Source: Thelephora terrestris (lineage: Eukaryota > Basidiomycota > Agaricomycetes > Thelephorales > Thelephoraceae). Taken from it: a DNA stretch of 64,000 nucleotides. This document shows positions 12,123-22,687 of the stretch, in pieces (the stretch's first letter is position 1; each line of letters begins with the position of its first letter). A program made the position numbers and the translations under genes. The notes beneath the pieces are model-generated. The model was not told where the DNA came from and ran no database searches. It saw only the letters and a list, made by a program, of their open reading frames with translations. The stretch lies in the NCBI GenBank assembly GCA_015956445.1, contig WIUZ02000002.1, forward strand, positions 2,542,001-2,606,000. Direction: 5' to 3'.

Positions 12123-12206
12123 CATATGATGTCATGTGGGTCATGCGCAGTAAACAATAGAAAAGATGACTCAACTCCTGAGTCGTGGAAGGGGCATGGC
12201 ATTTGG

Positions 12207-12213
12207 TATATAA
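12207..12213 (+). promoter_or_regulatory. TATA box of the TGTCA-A gene (copy 2)
   Basis: TATATAA lies 59 bp upstream of the ATG at 12272. The same box and flanks occur before the copy 3 gene (27603-27609, minus), so the promoter is part of the element. Confidence 0.6.
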
Positions 12214-12672
12214 CCAAAGGGGGTTGGATGACTGGGTCTCTCAACAAATCCACCTTTGTTATACAGCCAACATGCCTCGTGCTCAAACTCGTGTTCCCAC
12301 TCGTCGCTCTTCTTCCTACTCTCCCGTCCAGGAGAATAACTTCAACATTGATCGTTTCTCCCACGCCCATCGTGATTCGTCCCGTCCCTATCCCACCTTG
12401 GAGGCTGTTATGGATCGTACTGCCACCGCCAACCCTAAGGAAGGGTTCTCTGATTTAGGTGGGGGCCCTGCTTGTGCATTCCGTTTTAGGAAACCAAGCT
12501 AACTCCTTTTAGGTTTCAGGGACTTTCTCCAGGCCACTCGTAGGGAGTCTCGGCGCAAGTTGGCGCGTATCGAGACTAACCCATATGCGAGCGAACTCTT
12601 CAATCACAGGGTTCAGCTATCTTTTCTCCATGGGTCATGGACCATACATCGTGACAATTCTCCATGGGTCAT

Positions 12673-14610
12673 GGGCCATGCAACGTTGTACAACACTATC
12701 CTTTCCCCATGCCTCATGGGTTGTACAATGCTATCCTTTCCCCATGGGGCATGGGTTGTACAACACTATCCAATTCCCATGCCCCATGGGTTGTACAACG
12801 CTATCCTTTCTCCATGGGGCATGGGTTGTACAACGCTATCTGATTCCCATGGGGCATGGGTTGTACAACACTATCTGATTCCCATGGGGCATGGGTTGTA
12901 CAACACTATCCGTTCCCCATGGGTCATGGGTTGTACAACGCTATCCTTTCTCCATGGGGCATGGGTTGTACAACACTATCCCTTCCCCATGCCTCATGGG
13001 TTGTACAACGCTATCCTTTCCCCATGGGGCATGGGTTGTACAACGCTATCCGATTCCCATGCCCCATGGGTTGTACAACACTATCCATTCCCCATGGGTC
13101 ATGGGTTGTACAACGCTATCCATTCCCCATGGGTCATGGGTTGTACAACACTATCCATTCTCCATGGGGCATGGGTTGTACAACGCTATCCGATTCCCAT
13201 GCCCCATGGGTTGTACAAAGCTATCCATTTCCCATGCCCCATGGGTTGTACAACACTATCCGTTCCCCATGGGTCATGGGTTGTACAACACTATCCGTTC
13301 CCCATGGGTCATGGGTTGTACAACACTATCCATTCCCCATGGGGCATGGGTTGTACAACACTATCCGATTCCCATGCCCCATGGGTTGTACAACACTATC
13401 CGTTTCCCATGGGTCATGGGTTGTACAACACTATCCGTTCCCCATGGGTCATGGGTTGTACAACGCTATCCTTTCTCCATGGGGCATGGGTTGTACAACA
13501 CTATCCCTTCCCCATGCCTCATGGGTTGTACAACGCTATCCTTTCCCCATGGGGCATGGGTTGTACAACGCTATCCATTCTCCATGGGGCATGGGTTGTA
13601 CAACACTATCCATTTCCCATGGGTCATGGGTTGTACAACACTATCCAATTCCCATGCCCCATGGGTTGTACAACACTATCCATTCTCCATGCCCCATGGG
13701 TTGTACAACGCTATCCTTTCTCCATGGGGCATGGGTTGTACAACACTATCCGTTCCCCATGGGTCATGGGTTGTACAACGCTATCCTTTCCCCATGGGGC
13801 ATGGGTTGTACAACGCTATCCGATTCCCATGCCCCATGGGTTGTACAACACTATCCATTCCCCATGGGTCATGGGTTGTACAACGCTATCCTTTCTCCAT
13901 GGGGCATGGGTTGTACAACACTATCCCTTCCCCATGCCTCATGGGTTGTACAACGCTATCCTTTCCCCATGGGGCATGGGTTGTACAACGCTATCCTTTA
14001 CCCATGGGGCATGGGTTGTACAACGCTATCCATTCTCCATGGGGCATGGGTTGTACAACACTATCCATTTCCCATGGGTCATGGGTTGTACAACACTATC
14101 CGTTCCCCATGGGTCATGGGTTGTACAACACTATCCGTTCCCCATGGGTCATGGGTTGTACAACACTATCCGTTCCCCATGGGTCATGGGTTGTACAACA
14201 CTATCCGTTCCCCATGGGTCATGGGTTGTACAATGCTATCCTTTCTCCATGGGGCATGGGTTGTACAACACTATCCCTTCCCCATGCCTCATGGGTTGTA
14301 CAACGCTATCCTTTCCCCATGGGGCATGGGTTGTACAACGCTATCCATTCTCCATGGGGCATGGGTTGTACAACACTATCCATTTCCCATGGGTCATGGG
14401 TTGTACAACACTATCCAATTCCCATGCCCCATGGGTTGTACAACACTATCCATTCTCCATGCCCCATGGGTTGTACAACGCTATCCTTTCTCCATGGGGC
14501 ATGGGTTGTACAACACTATCTATTTTCCATGCCCCATGGGTTGTACAATGCTATCCAATTCCCATGCCCCATGGGTTGTACAACAGCATCTTGTGCCCAT
14601 GGGGCATCAG
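12673..14610 (+). repeat. 35-bp tandem satellite, left arm
   Basis: About 55 head-to-tail 35-bp units, each made of the 10-bp palindrome GTTGTACAAC, a CTATCC-type spacer and a CATG...CATG core. The core varies among CATGGGGCATG, CATGCCCCATG, CATGGGTCATG and CATGCCTCATG. No unit contains a stop in any plus frame, so three overlapping ORFs of about 600-710 codons arise; since 35 is not a multiple of 3 each cycles through a 35-residue period. I regard it as noncoding. Confidence 0.85.
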
Positions 14611-14759
14611 TTGCAGAATGGTGTTCTTTCTCCATGTCCCATGGATTATATCACTATTCCAGGAAAGGAGATACTTTATAAATCAACCATTAGCTGTGTG
14701 AATTTGAAAAAATTAGACTCTGTTTGTCTGCATGATAGACCATATATCAGTTTGTGGCT

Positions 14760-15060
14760 CTAACCTAATGGAAACTAAACTTAACCTGATAATAGCCACA
14801 ACCTAATCCTCAATCTAACCTGAGCCAATGTAAACTTGACCCATGAACCTAAGCCTAACCTAATCCTAAACCTGGTCTAATCCCAAATCTACTCCTAACC
14901 TGACCTGACCTGACCTAACCTAACCTAACCTTATCTGACCTGAACCTACACCTAACCTAACCTAACCTAACCTAACCTAACCTAACCTAACCTATACCTA
15001 AACTAACCTATACCTATACTAACCTATACCTAACCTAACCTGGTATGGGCAAACCTAACC
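14760..15060 (+). repeat. CCTAA satellite in left arm
   Basis: CCTAAC-type repeats, with about eight perfect CCTAA units around 14956-14995. Mirrored in the right arm. Confidence 0.8.
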
Positions 15061-15659
15061 TACCTATCATGACCTGTTTCAGCCTAATGTCATGTATGCC
15101 AGCCAAGACTAACTTCACCCAGTTGCAAACATATGACTTGGGTCACAGGACCATAAAGCAAACTGCAGTCCCCTCACTCTGTGCCCAACCATCCGATAAG
15201 CCCACGGACGCACATATATATCATCAGCAACCCAGCATCATGCTTATCACCCATGTTCAACCACAAACCACTCTCACCCTTTGTTCTGTGCCATCTCACA
15301 GACAAACCACAACTCAAGTTCATCCACCTCCTTGGGCCCACAAGCAAGTGGACTACAAACATATGGTTTATAGACTTATAACATATTCCACACAAGGATG
15401 AATATGGGTGGGTGAGCTAGAGTTATGGTTAGGCTTTGAGATGGCACAGAACAAAGGGTGAGAGTGGTTTGTGGTTGAACATGGGTGATAAGCATGATGC
15501 TGGGTTGCTGATGATATATATGTGCGTCCGTGGGCTTATCGGATGGTTGGGCACAGAGTGAGGGGACTGCAGTTTGCTTTATGGTCCTGTGACCCAAGTC
15601 ATATGTTTGCAACTGGGTGAAGTTAGTCTTGGCTGGCATACATGACATTAGGCTGAAAC

Positions 15660-16005
15660 AGGTCATGATAGGTAGGTTAGGTTTGCCCATACCAGGTTAG
15701 GTTAGGTATAGGTTAGTATAGGTATAGGTTAGTTTAGGTATAGGTTAGGTTAGGTTAGGTTAGGTTAGGTTAGGTTAGGTTAGGTTAGGTTAGGTTAGGT
15801 TAGGTTAGGTGTAGGTTCAGGTCAGATAAGGTTAGGTTAGGTTAGGTCAGGTCAGGTCAGGTTAGGAGTAGATTTGGGATTAGACCAGGTTTAGGATTAG
15901 GTTAGGCTTAGGTTCATGGGTCAAGTTTACATTGGCTCAGGTTAGATTGAGGATTAGGTTGTGGCTATTATCAGGTTAAGTTTAGTTTCCATTAGGTTAG
16001 AGCCA
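15660..16005 (+). repeat. TTAGG satellite in right arm
   Basis: GGTTA repeats including a perfect run of about 14 TTAGG units at 15741-15810; the inverted counterpart of 14760-15060. The right arm has more perfect units than the left, showing independent slippage since the arms arose. Confidence 0.85.
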
Positions 16006-16164
16006 CAAACTGATATATGGTCTATCATGCATACAAACAGAGTCTAATTTTTTCAAATTCACACAGCTAATGGTTGATTTATAAAGTATCTCCTTTCCTG
16101 GAATAGTGATATAATCCATGGGACATGGAGAAAGGACACCATTCTGCAACTGATGCCCCATGGG

Positions 16165-18080
16165 CATAAGATGCTGTTGTACAACCCATGGGGCATGGGA
16201 ATTGGATAGCATTGTACAACCCATGGGGCATGGGAATTAGATAGTGTTGTACAACCCATGACCCATGGGGAACAGATAGCGTTGTACAACCCATGGGGCA
16301 TGGAGAATGGATAGTGTTGTACAACCCATGCCCCATGGGGAAAGGATAGTGTTGTACAACCCATGCCCTATGGGGAACGGATAGTGTTGTACAACCCATG
16401 GGGCATGAGAATCGGATAGCATTGTACAACCCATGGGGCATGGGAAATAGATAGTGTTGTACAACCCATGACCCATGGGAAATGGATAGTGTTGTACAAC
16501 CCATGCCCCATGGAGAATGGATAGTGTTGTACAACCCATGACCCATGGGGAAAGGATAGCGTTGTACAACCCATGGGGCATGGGAATCGGATAGCGTTGT
16601 ACAACCCATGGGGCATGGGAAATGGATAGTGTTGTACAACCCATGCCCCATGGAGAAAGGATAGCGTTGTACAACCCATGACCCATGGGGAACGGATAGT
16701 GTTGTACAACCCATGGGGCATGGGAAATGGATAGTGTTGTACAACCCATGGGGCATGAGAATCGGATAGCATTGTACAACCCATGGGGCATGGGAAATGA
16801 ATAGTGTTGTACAACCCATGACCCATGGGAAATGGATAGTGTTGTACAACCCATGCCCCATGGAGAATGGATAGCGTTGTACAACCCATGGGGCATGGGA
16901 ATTGGATAGTGTTGTACAACCCATGGGGCATGGAGAATGGATAGGGTTGTACAACCCATGCCCCATGGAGAAAGGATAGCGTTGTACAACCCATGGGGCA
17001 TGGGAATCAGATAGTGTTGTACAACCCATGACCCATGGGGAACAGATAGTGTTGTACAACCCATGGGGCATGGAGAATGGATAGTGTTGTACAACCCATG
17101 ACCCATGGGAAATGGATAGTGTTGTACAACCCATGCCCCATGGAGAATGGATAGCGTTGTACAACCCATGGGGCATGGGAATTGGATAGTGTTGTACAAC
17201 CCATGGGGCATGGAGAATGGATAGGGTTGTACAACCCATGCCCCATGGAGAAAGGATAGCGTTGTACAACCCATGGGGCATGGGAATCAGATAGTGTTGT
17301 ACAACCCATGACCCATGGGGAACAGATAGTGTTGTACAACCCATGGGGCATGGAGAATGGATAGTGTTGTACAACCCATGACCCATGGGAAATGGATAGT
17401 GTTGTACAACCCATGCCCCATGGAGAATGGATAGCGTTGTACAACCCATGGGGCATGGGAATTGGATAGTGTTGTACAACCCATGGGGCATGGAGAATGG
17501 ATAGTGTTGTACAACCCATGCCCCATGGGGAAAGGATAGTGTTGTACAACCCATGCCCTATGGGGAACGGATAGTGTTGTACAACCCATGGGGCATGAGA
17601 ATCGGATAGCATTGTACAACCCATGGGGCATGGGAAATAGATAGTGTTGTACAACCCATGACCCATGGGAAATGGATAGTGTTGTACAACCCATGCCCCA
17701 TGGAGAATGGATAGCGTTGTACAACCCATGCCCCATGGGGAAAGGATAGCATTGTACAACCCATGAGGCATGGGGAAGGGATAGTGTTGTACAACCCATG
17801 CCCCATGGAGAAAGGATAGCGTTGTACAACCCATGCCCCATGGAGAATGGATAGCGTTGTACAACCCATGACCCATGGGGAACAGATAGCATTGTACAAC
17901 CCATGGGCATGGGGAAGGGATAGTGTTGTACAACCCATGGGGCATGGGCAACAGATACCATTGTACAACCCATGGGGCATGGGCAACGGATACTATTCCA
18001 TTACCCATGGGTCATGGGTTGTACAATGGTATCTTTTCTCCATGGGTCATGGGTTGTACAACGCGTTGTACAACGTTGCA
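16165..18080 (-). repeat. 35-bp tandem satellite, right arm
   Basis: Inverted counterpart of the left array, again about 55 units, giving long stop-free minus-strand frames (for example 17554-16079). Unit order differs in detail from the left arm. Noncoding in my reading. Confidence 0.85.
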
Positions 18081-19497
18081 TGGCCCATGACCCATGGAGA
18101 ATTGTCACGATGTATGGTCCATGACCCATGGAGAAAAGATAGCTGAAGGGGCTCCTTCAATAGGGGTGTCGAGTTCGTGACGGAGGCTAACGAGACCTTC
18201 AACTCTGTGTTGGAGGCCAGCGTTCTCCATACGGGGAACGTTGGGTCTATGTTAATGGACGAAGTAGCTCATGTCAACGAGCGCATTGATGGTCGTCGTG
18301 AGGAGATAGAGGCTTTGGAGAATTGGAAGGAAGACATGCAAGGTGTTATCCATGGACAGGAAGATAGCATCGTTCGGCAGGGTGCCAATATCGATTTGGT
18401 AAAGGGAGAGTTGACCACTCTTAAGGACTTGGTTCGGGCTCTGGTTACTAAGACCGGAGAGTTGGAAGATGATAAGGTAACGAGTAGGGGTTGAAGGTAT
18501 TTGTTTATCTTCTAACCCTATTCATTTTTAGGTTCGCTTAACTTGTCGTATCTCCGAATTGACCGGGGAAGTCCGGGATCTTCAGAGGAGGTGCAACGAA
18601 CCGGAGGTCTGAGTCGAAGAAGAGGAGTTGGAGGTTCCGCATTAGGCCGGGTCGCCGATAATCCCTAATCGGGCTGAGTCGCCGCCTGCTTGTTTGTTGG
18701 TCCGTCACGAAAACAGGTTGGTTCCTGTTGATGATGAGGTCATTGAGATCGGGAGCGACGAATTCTATCAGAACGTAGGAGTTGTCCGTAGGGATACTCC
18801 TCGTCCTGAGTTCGTGTCTACTCCTTGGAGTAGTCGTCGTCAATGGCCTGCCTTGGAGTATGATCCGTACGCCGAGTTCGTTCCCGATAGTGAACCAAAC
18901 TCTGATATGGAGCTTCCAGATTACGATGACTTGTTGGATGTGGACCCAAATGAGATTAGGGAGCAGAATTGGTTGAACGGGGAGTTGGTGAGATCGGCTT
19001 TGGAAGTAGTACAAAGGATTCGCAGAGATATTGATTAAATAACTCTTTTGTACTATTTGGCTTCCAATTGGTCTTTTCTCTTGTCTATTGCGTGATCCAT
19101 GAGTCGTAAAACATAATGGTTTTCATAAGTCCAATCCAAGGGTCAGATTAATAAGCCGGTTGACTTCTGCGAGAGGTCAGCGCGCGGTGCTTATTAATAC
19201 ATCCCTTGTTGTCGGTAGCCTGAATATCTACTAGTCGTCCAGGGGCAACGGAGGGCCAGGTAGGGGGGATCTTCGTATGAAGGTCCGCTGGTACATGTTC
19301 ACGTATTATACCTCGGGTCTTCTGGGGTATCTTGACTAGTAGCACGTTCCACGTATTGGACTTTGAGTCGTTAGGCATAGGGCATACTGCATAATAAACA
19401 GTTTACCGCTGTGTTTAGGGCAAGGCACCAACTGACTTAGTGGTGATGAGGCATTAAATAAAGGAAATGAAAGGGGGTAAACGGCGAAATCATCACA

Positions 19498-19968
19498 CCA
19501 GTGACCAGAGCAGGGTGGTGGACATAGTGGCTTGGCGGACCCCTCGAGGAACAGTGGCCCTGTGCTCCAACAGGTCTTGATTGTAGATCCCCCGCTGAAG
19601 AGTATACCACAGCTCCTTCTTGATTGGGTGTTCCAACTCCCCGAAACGACCCCTCATTTGATGAATCACCTTCTTGGAGATTATAGAGCGGACCCAGAGC
19701 TCGTCGTCCCAGGTTAACCCCATCAGATGAGGAATTGTCTCCCTGAGACATTCAGCATCCACCTGCTTGACGACCTCCAAGATCTAGAAGATGTCAGGCC
19801 AATTTCTTGGGTCAAACCCCGAGAGATAAAGCCTACCTCTTTGTCAGTACTGTATGGAACTCCTGCCTCACAGGCGTAGGTCTTGTGAGTGGTGGCACGG
19901 CAGTCGACACAGGAGATGGTGGAGATCCCTTGGGCGACTTTGTAGGTATGATTGTTGGGGAAAGACAT
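19498..19968 (-). pseudogene. Coiled-coil gene of TGTCA-B, copy B, 5' exons only
   Basis: Exon 1 (19968-19837, 44 codons) and the first 286 bases of exon 2 (19783-19498) are visible, with a 53-nt intron between them. They align with copies at 10748 and 44195 (PNNHTYKVA, DDELWVR, ELWYTLQRGIY). The rest of the gene is absent where TGTCA-A copy 2 ends, so this is a 5' fragment. Confidence 0.75.
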
Positions 19969-20418
19969 GTTGGTAAGATGTGGGGAAGTTGCTGGTGTTG
20001 CTGATCAAGGATGGCTTCAAGAAGACGTCCTTCTTATAGCCTAGATCAGTGATCCTTCATGTGGCCAACCTCAACGCACCTCATTGGTCCGGGTCACATC
20101 AACTTCCGCCACTGTACCATCATCATTAGCTTACTACATCAAGCTGACACCTCAGCCCTGGCAGAACTTCATTTTGGAATGTTTAGAACACGCACCTACT
20201 AAAATAGGTCTCATGACCTTGACGACCCCTTTACGACCCTGATGACTCATTTATGACATCACGATAACAACCAACCCTGGACCCTGATCACACACGTGGG
20301 CATGGGGTATCTGTGATGATTTCGCCGTTTACCCCCTTTTTATTTCCTTTATTTAATGCCTCATCACCACTAAGTCAGTTGGTGCCCTGCCCTAAACACG
20401 GCGGTAAACTGTTTATTA

Positions 20419-20780
20419 CACAGTGGGCAATGGGGTCCAATCCGATCCGGATTATCCCCTGTTTATGTTTTGATTAGGATAAATATTCCGTGTATTTTCT
20501 AATCTAGTATATATCTGAAAATCCAAGAATAATCCAACAAGGATTATTGTTTGAATATTTTTCGGATTATCTAAAATATTTTGCTGTGCTAGCCAATCAG
20601 CTGGCTCCAATCACAATATTCCGACACGGAATATTTTACAAGTTTCCCAACATTTTCTTAGCAATATTACCAATAATTTTCCAGTACTAAACTAATACAG
20701 AAAATGTAAGTAATATTTATCCTAATCAGAATATAAACAAGGGAAAATCCGGATGGGATTGGACCCCATTGCCCACTGTG
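20419..20780. mobile_element. MITE 6, TSD TTA
   Basis: A 362-bp A/T-rich element with inverted ends of about 70 bp starting CACAGTGGGCAATGGGG. TTA flanks it (20416-20418, 20781-20783). The uninterrupted site TTTATTATGC is present, inverted, in the tails of TGTCA-A copies 1 (about 1180) and 2 (about 19390). The terminus resembles the CACTGGGGGCAAGGGG of the other MITEs, suggesting a distant relative moved by the same type of transposase. Confidence 0.9.
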
Positions 20781-21579
20781 TTATGCAATATGCCCTATGA
20801 TTAAAGATTCAAAGTCCAATACGTGGAACGTGCTACTAGTCAAGATACCCCAGAAGACCCGAGGTATAATACGTGAACATGTACCGGCGGACCTTCATAC
20901 GAAAATTCCCCCTACCTGGCCCTCCGTTGCCCCTGGACGACTAGTAGATATTCAGGCTACCGACAACAAGGGATGTATTAATAAGTGTCGCGCGCTGACC
21001 TCTCGCAGAAGTCAACCAGCTTATTAATCTGACCCTTGGATTGGACTTATGAAAACCATTATGTTTTACGACTCATGGATCATGCACAAGAAAACAAGAA
21101 AGAAGATTGATTCCAGGAGCCACAATACAGAAGAGTTATCTAATCAATATCTCTGCGGATCCTCTGTATTGCCTCCAAGGCCATCCTCACCAACTCCTCG
21201 TTCATCCAGTTCTGCTCCCTAATCTCATTCAGATCTACATCGGACATTGCCAGTCTCGGCAAAGAGAAATATGATCGAAGCAAGAGACTTATGTCTTTGC
21301 CGCGTGGAAGTGATGCGGTTCGTGTCCCTCTTCCGAGCGCACGACCACATACTCGAGCGAGTCAAGTCTCCGCCTTCGCCCTCCTCTCTTTCTTTTCTCT
21401 TTTCTCTTCTTTCATTGCTTGGCCTTCCTTAGCAACCTCGCATCCCTCTCGAAAATAGACTTCGCGTTACCTCTCTCCATTTCCTCGTTGGCCGAAAGCA
21501 CGTGCGCACACACACAAGCTCCGAAAACCCATCGTGACGACCTTCCAAACCCATTGGTCCGCGGCGCCACAAATACTTC

Positions 21580-22404
21580 ATGGCAGACCAAGTACCCAGA
21601 GAATTGAATGGCGAAGAGCTCAACCGAATGAGGCTATCAATCATGGAGCACTTCAACTGCTCAGAGGAGGACGCAGCCACCCGAATGCAGTCGATATGGG
21701 ACAACGCCTTTCGGAACATCTTGCAGGAAGCACCGCCCCCACCTCCAGTTCCCCCCCAGCCTCCCGCCGGAGAAATACAACCTCCAGAAGACGAGATTGC
21801 CTTCCCCGAGATAGACGACGATGTGATGGTCGGCGATACAGTTCCATTAACCCCCTCCCTCTTCGCTATGAAGAAGATACGGGCCAAAGAATACATAGAC
21901 CTGTGGTACTTCACTACCGAAGGATGTAAAGAGGCCAACCACACCGTTCCTACCACCGCCAATACGTACGGTTTTCTCGACTCTGAAACAGGCATCGCTT
22001 TCCAACCAATCGATGCGGCGAGGCCCTCGAAGAAGGCCATCACCGACGAGCACCTTTGCTGGGAACAAATCATGACTGCCAGGCACACCTTCATCACCGC
22101 AGCGCAACAGGCAGGATGGGCCCCAGAAACTCTCAAGGCCTTTGCCGAGTTCTACATCAACCTCGAAAGCCTCAAGGCTGAAGGGCGCAGCCCACGCCCC
22201 TTAATCCTCTATCACGCAGTAGTTCGCCGGCAATGGCACGCAATCACCAACCCAGGAGCGAAACGATTCAACATTAGTCGCATCAACGAGAAACTGCTCA
22301 ACTCCCTCGAAAACCAGATCAGGGACTCCGATCACGAGGCACTGCAGAAACAGGCAAGTTTGTTTTTTTTTCCCTTTCCAGAACCCAACGGAACCTCGTG
22401 CTAA
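21580..22404 (+). CDS. DIRS-like fossil: gag-like ORF
   Basis: First ORF of the DIRS-type element, about 274 codons, with a proline-rich segment (EAPPPPPVPPQPP) near residue 50. Placement before the polymerase region and lack of other domains suggest the gag-like protein of DIRS elements. No finer domain assignment is possible by eye. Confidence 0.55.
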   Translation: MADQVPRELNGEELNRMRLSIMEHFNCSEEDAATRMQSIWDNAFRNILQEAPPPPPVPPQPPAGEIQPPEDEIAFPEIDDDVMVGDTVPLTPSLFAMKKIRAKEYIDLWYFTTEGCKEANHTVPTTANTYGFLDSETGIAFQPIDAARPSKKAITDEHLCWEQIMTARHTFITAAQQAGWAPETLKAFAEFYINLESLKAEGRSPRPLILYHAVVRRQWHAITNPGAKRFNISRINEKLLNSLENQIRDSDHEALQKQASLFFFPFPEPNGTSC

Positions 22405-22687
22405 ACTTTCTTTCTTTCGTTCTCCCATTTCCACTCTTGCGTCGCCATCCCCACCGCAACCCACAATCTTTTTTTCCATATCACCGCCACGCAACGCAAC
22501 ACCTTCCTTCTCCCCTCCACCCCATGCCACGCCCTACAACAACACCACTCCTGCCCCTCGCAAATCACGCACCCCATCTGTTGGACGCCACCCCCACAGG
22601 TGGCGATCCTCTCTAACAGAGATGCATTTGGGCCCGGAGTAGGCTTCAGGGATAGGGGTCGGAGCACGCGACGAGAACGAGAACGAG

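Larger units (their letters stand above)
12605..18154. mobile_element. 5.55-kb foldback element with satellite arms
   Basis: Two inverted arms of about 2.7 kb meet around 15.3-15.44 kb with a unique loop of roughly 145 bp. From the outside each arm has a terminal stretch (CTTTTCTCCATGGGTCATGG and related), about 55 tandem 35-bp units, then CCTAA/TTAGG satellite, then a non-repetitive part containing CTATCATGACCTG. CTTCAAT flanks both ends (12598-12604 and 18155-18161; eight bases with one mismatch). Joining the flanks restores the host reading frame ELFNRGVEF seen in the family, which confirms the ends. Seven to eight bases of duplication and CAGGG near the left end hint at a hAT-type mobiliser, but no transposase is present. 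Confidence 0.8.
12272..19038 (+). pseudogene. Coiled-coil-like gene of TGTCA-A, copy 2, split by a foldback element
   Basis: Exon 1 is 12272-12458 (62 codons plus one base). An intron of 54 nt (12459-12512) is followed by exon 2, which runs to 12604, is interrupted by the 5.55-kb foldback element, and resumes at 18162-18476. A further intron (18477-18531) precedes the last exon, ending at 19038. The intron that in copies 1 and 3 separates the DRLK and GE codons is missing here: LVKGELTT reads straight through at about 18396-18420. The copy is broken and not expected to give the full protein. No domain beyond predicted helices and an acidic tail is recognised. Confidence 0.6.
6462..19497 (+). 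mobile_element. TGTCA-A element, copy 2, with nested insertions
   Basis: It begins TGTCAGGCCGACG at 6462 and ends ...AAATCATCACA at 19497. Two insertions expand it: TGTCA-B (7011-12122) in the spacer upstream of the gene and a 5.55-kb foldback element (12605-18154) in exon 2. Removing their spans leaves about 2.4 kb, matching copy 3 without its own insertions. The left arm (6462-7010) contains a divergent promoter-like TATATATA at about 6715-6729 pointing to the left end; the gene points to the right end. Its right neighbour is a truncated TGTCA-B remnant. Confidence 0.8.

Noticed and set aside
12560-14763. Three overlapping plus-strand ORFs of about 600-710 codons
   Set aside because: They arise because the 35-bp satellite unit has no stop in any frame; all three frames are equally open and the peptide only repeats a 35-residue period. 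Noncoding satellite is the simpler reading.
16079-18008. Long minus-strand ORFs of 208-491 codons
   Set aside because: Mirror image of the left-arm satellite frames; same explanation.
6457-19503. CAGTG as target duplication of TGTCA-A copy 2
   Set aside because: The right-hand CAGTG is one base beyond the element end, and the left flank does not continue the TGTCA-B sequence seen on the right; a rearrangement is as likely.
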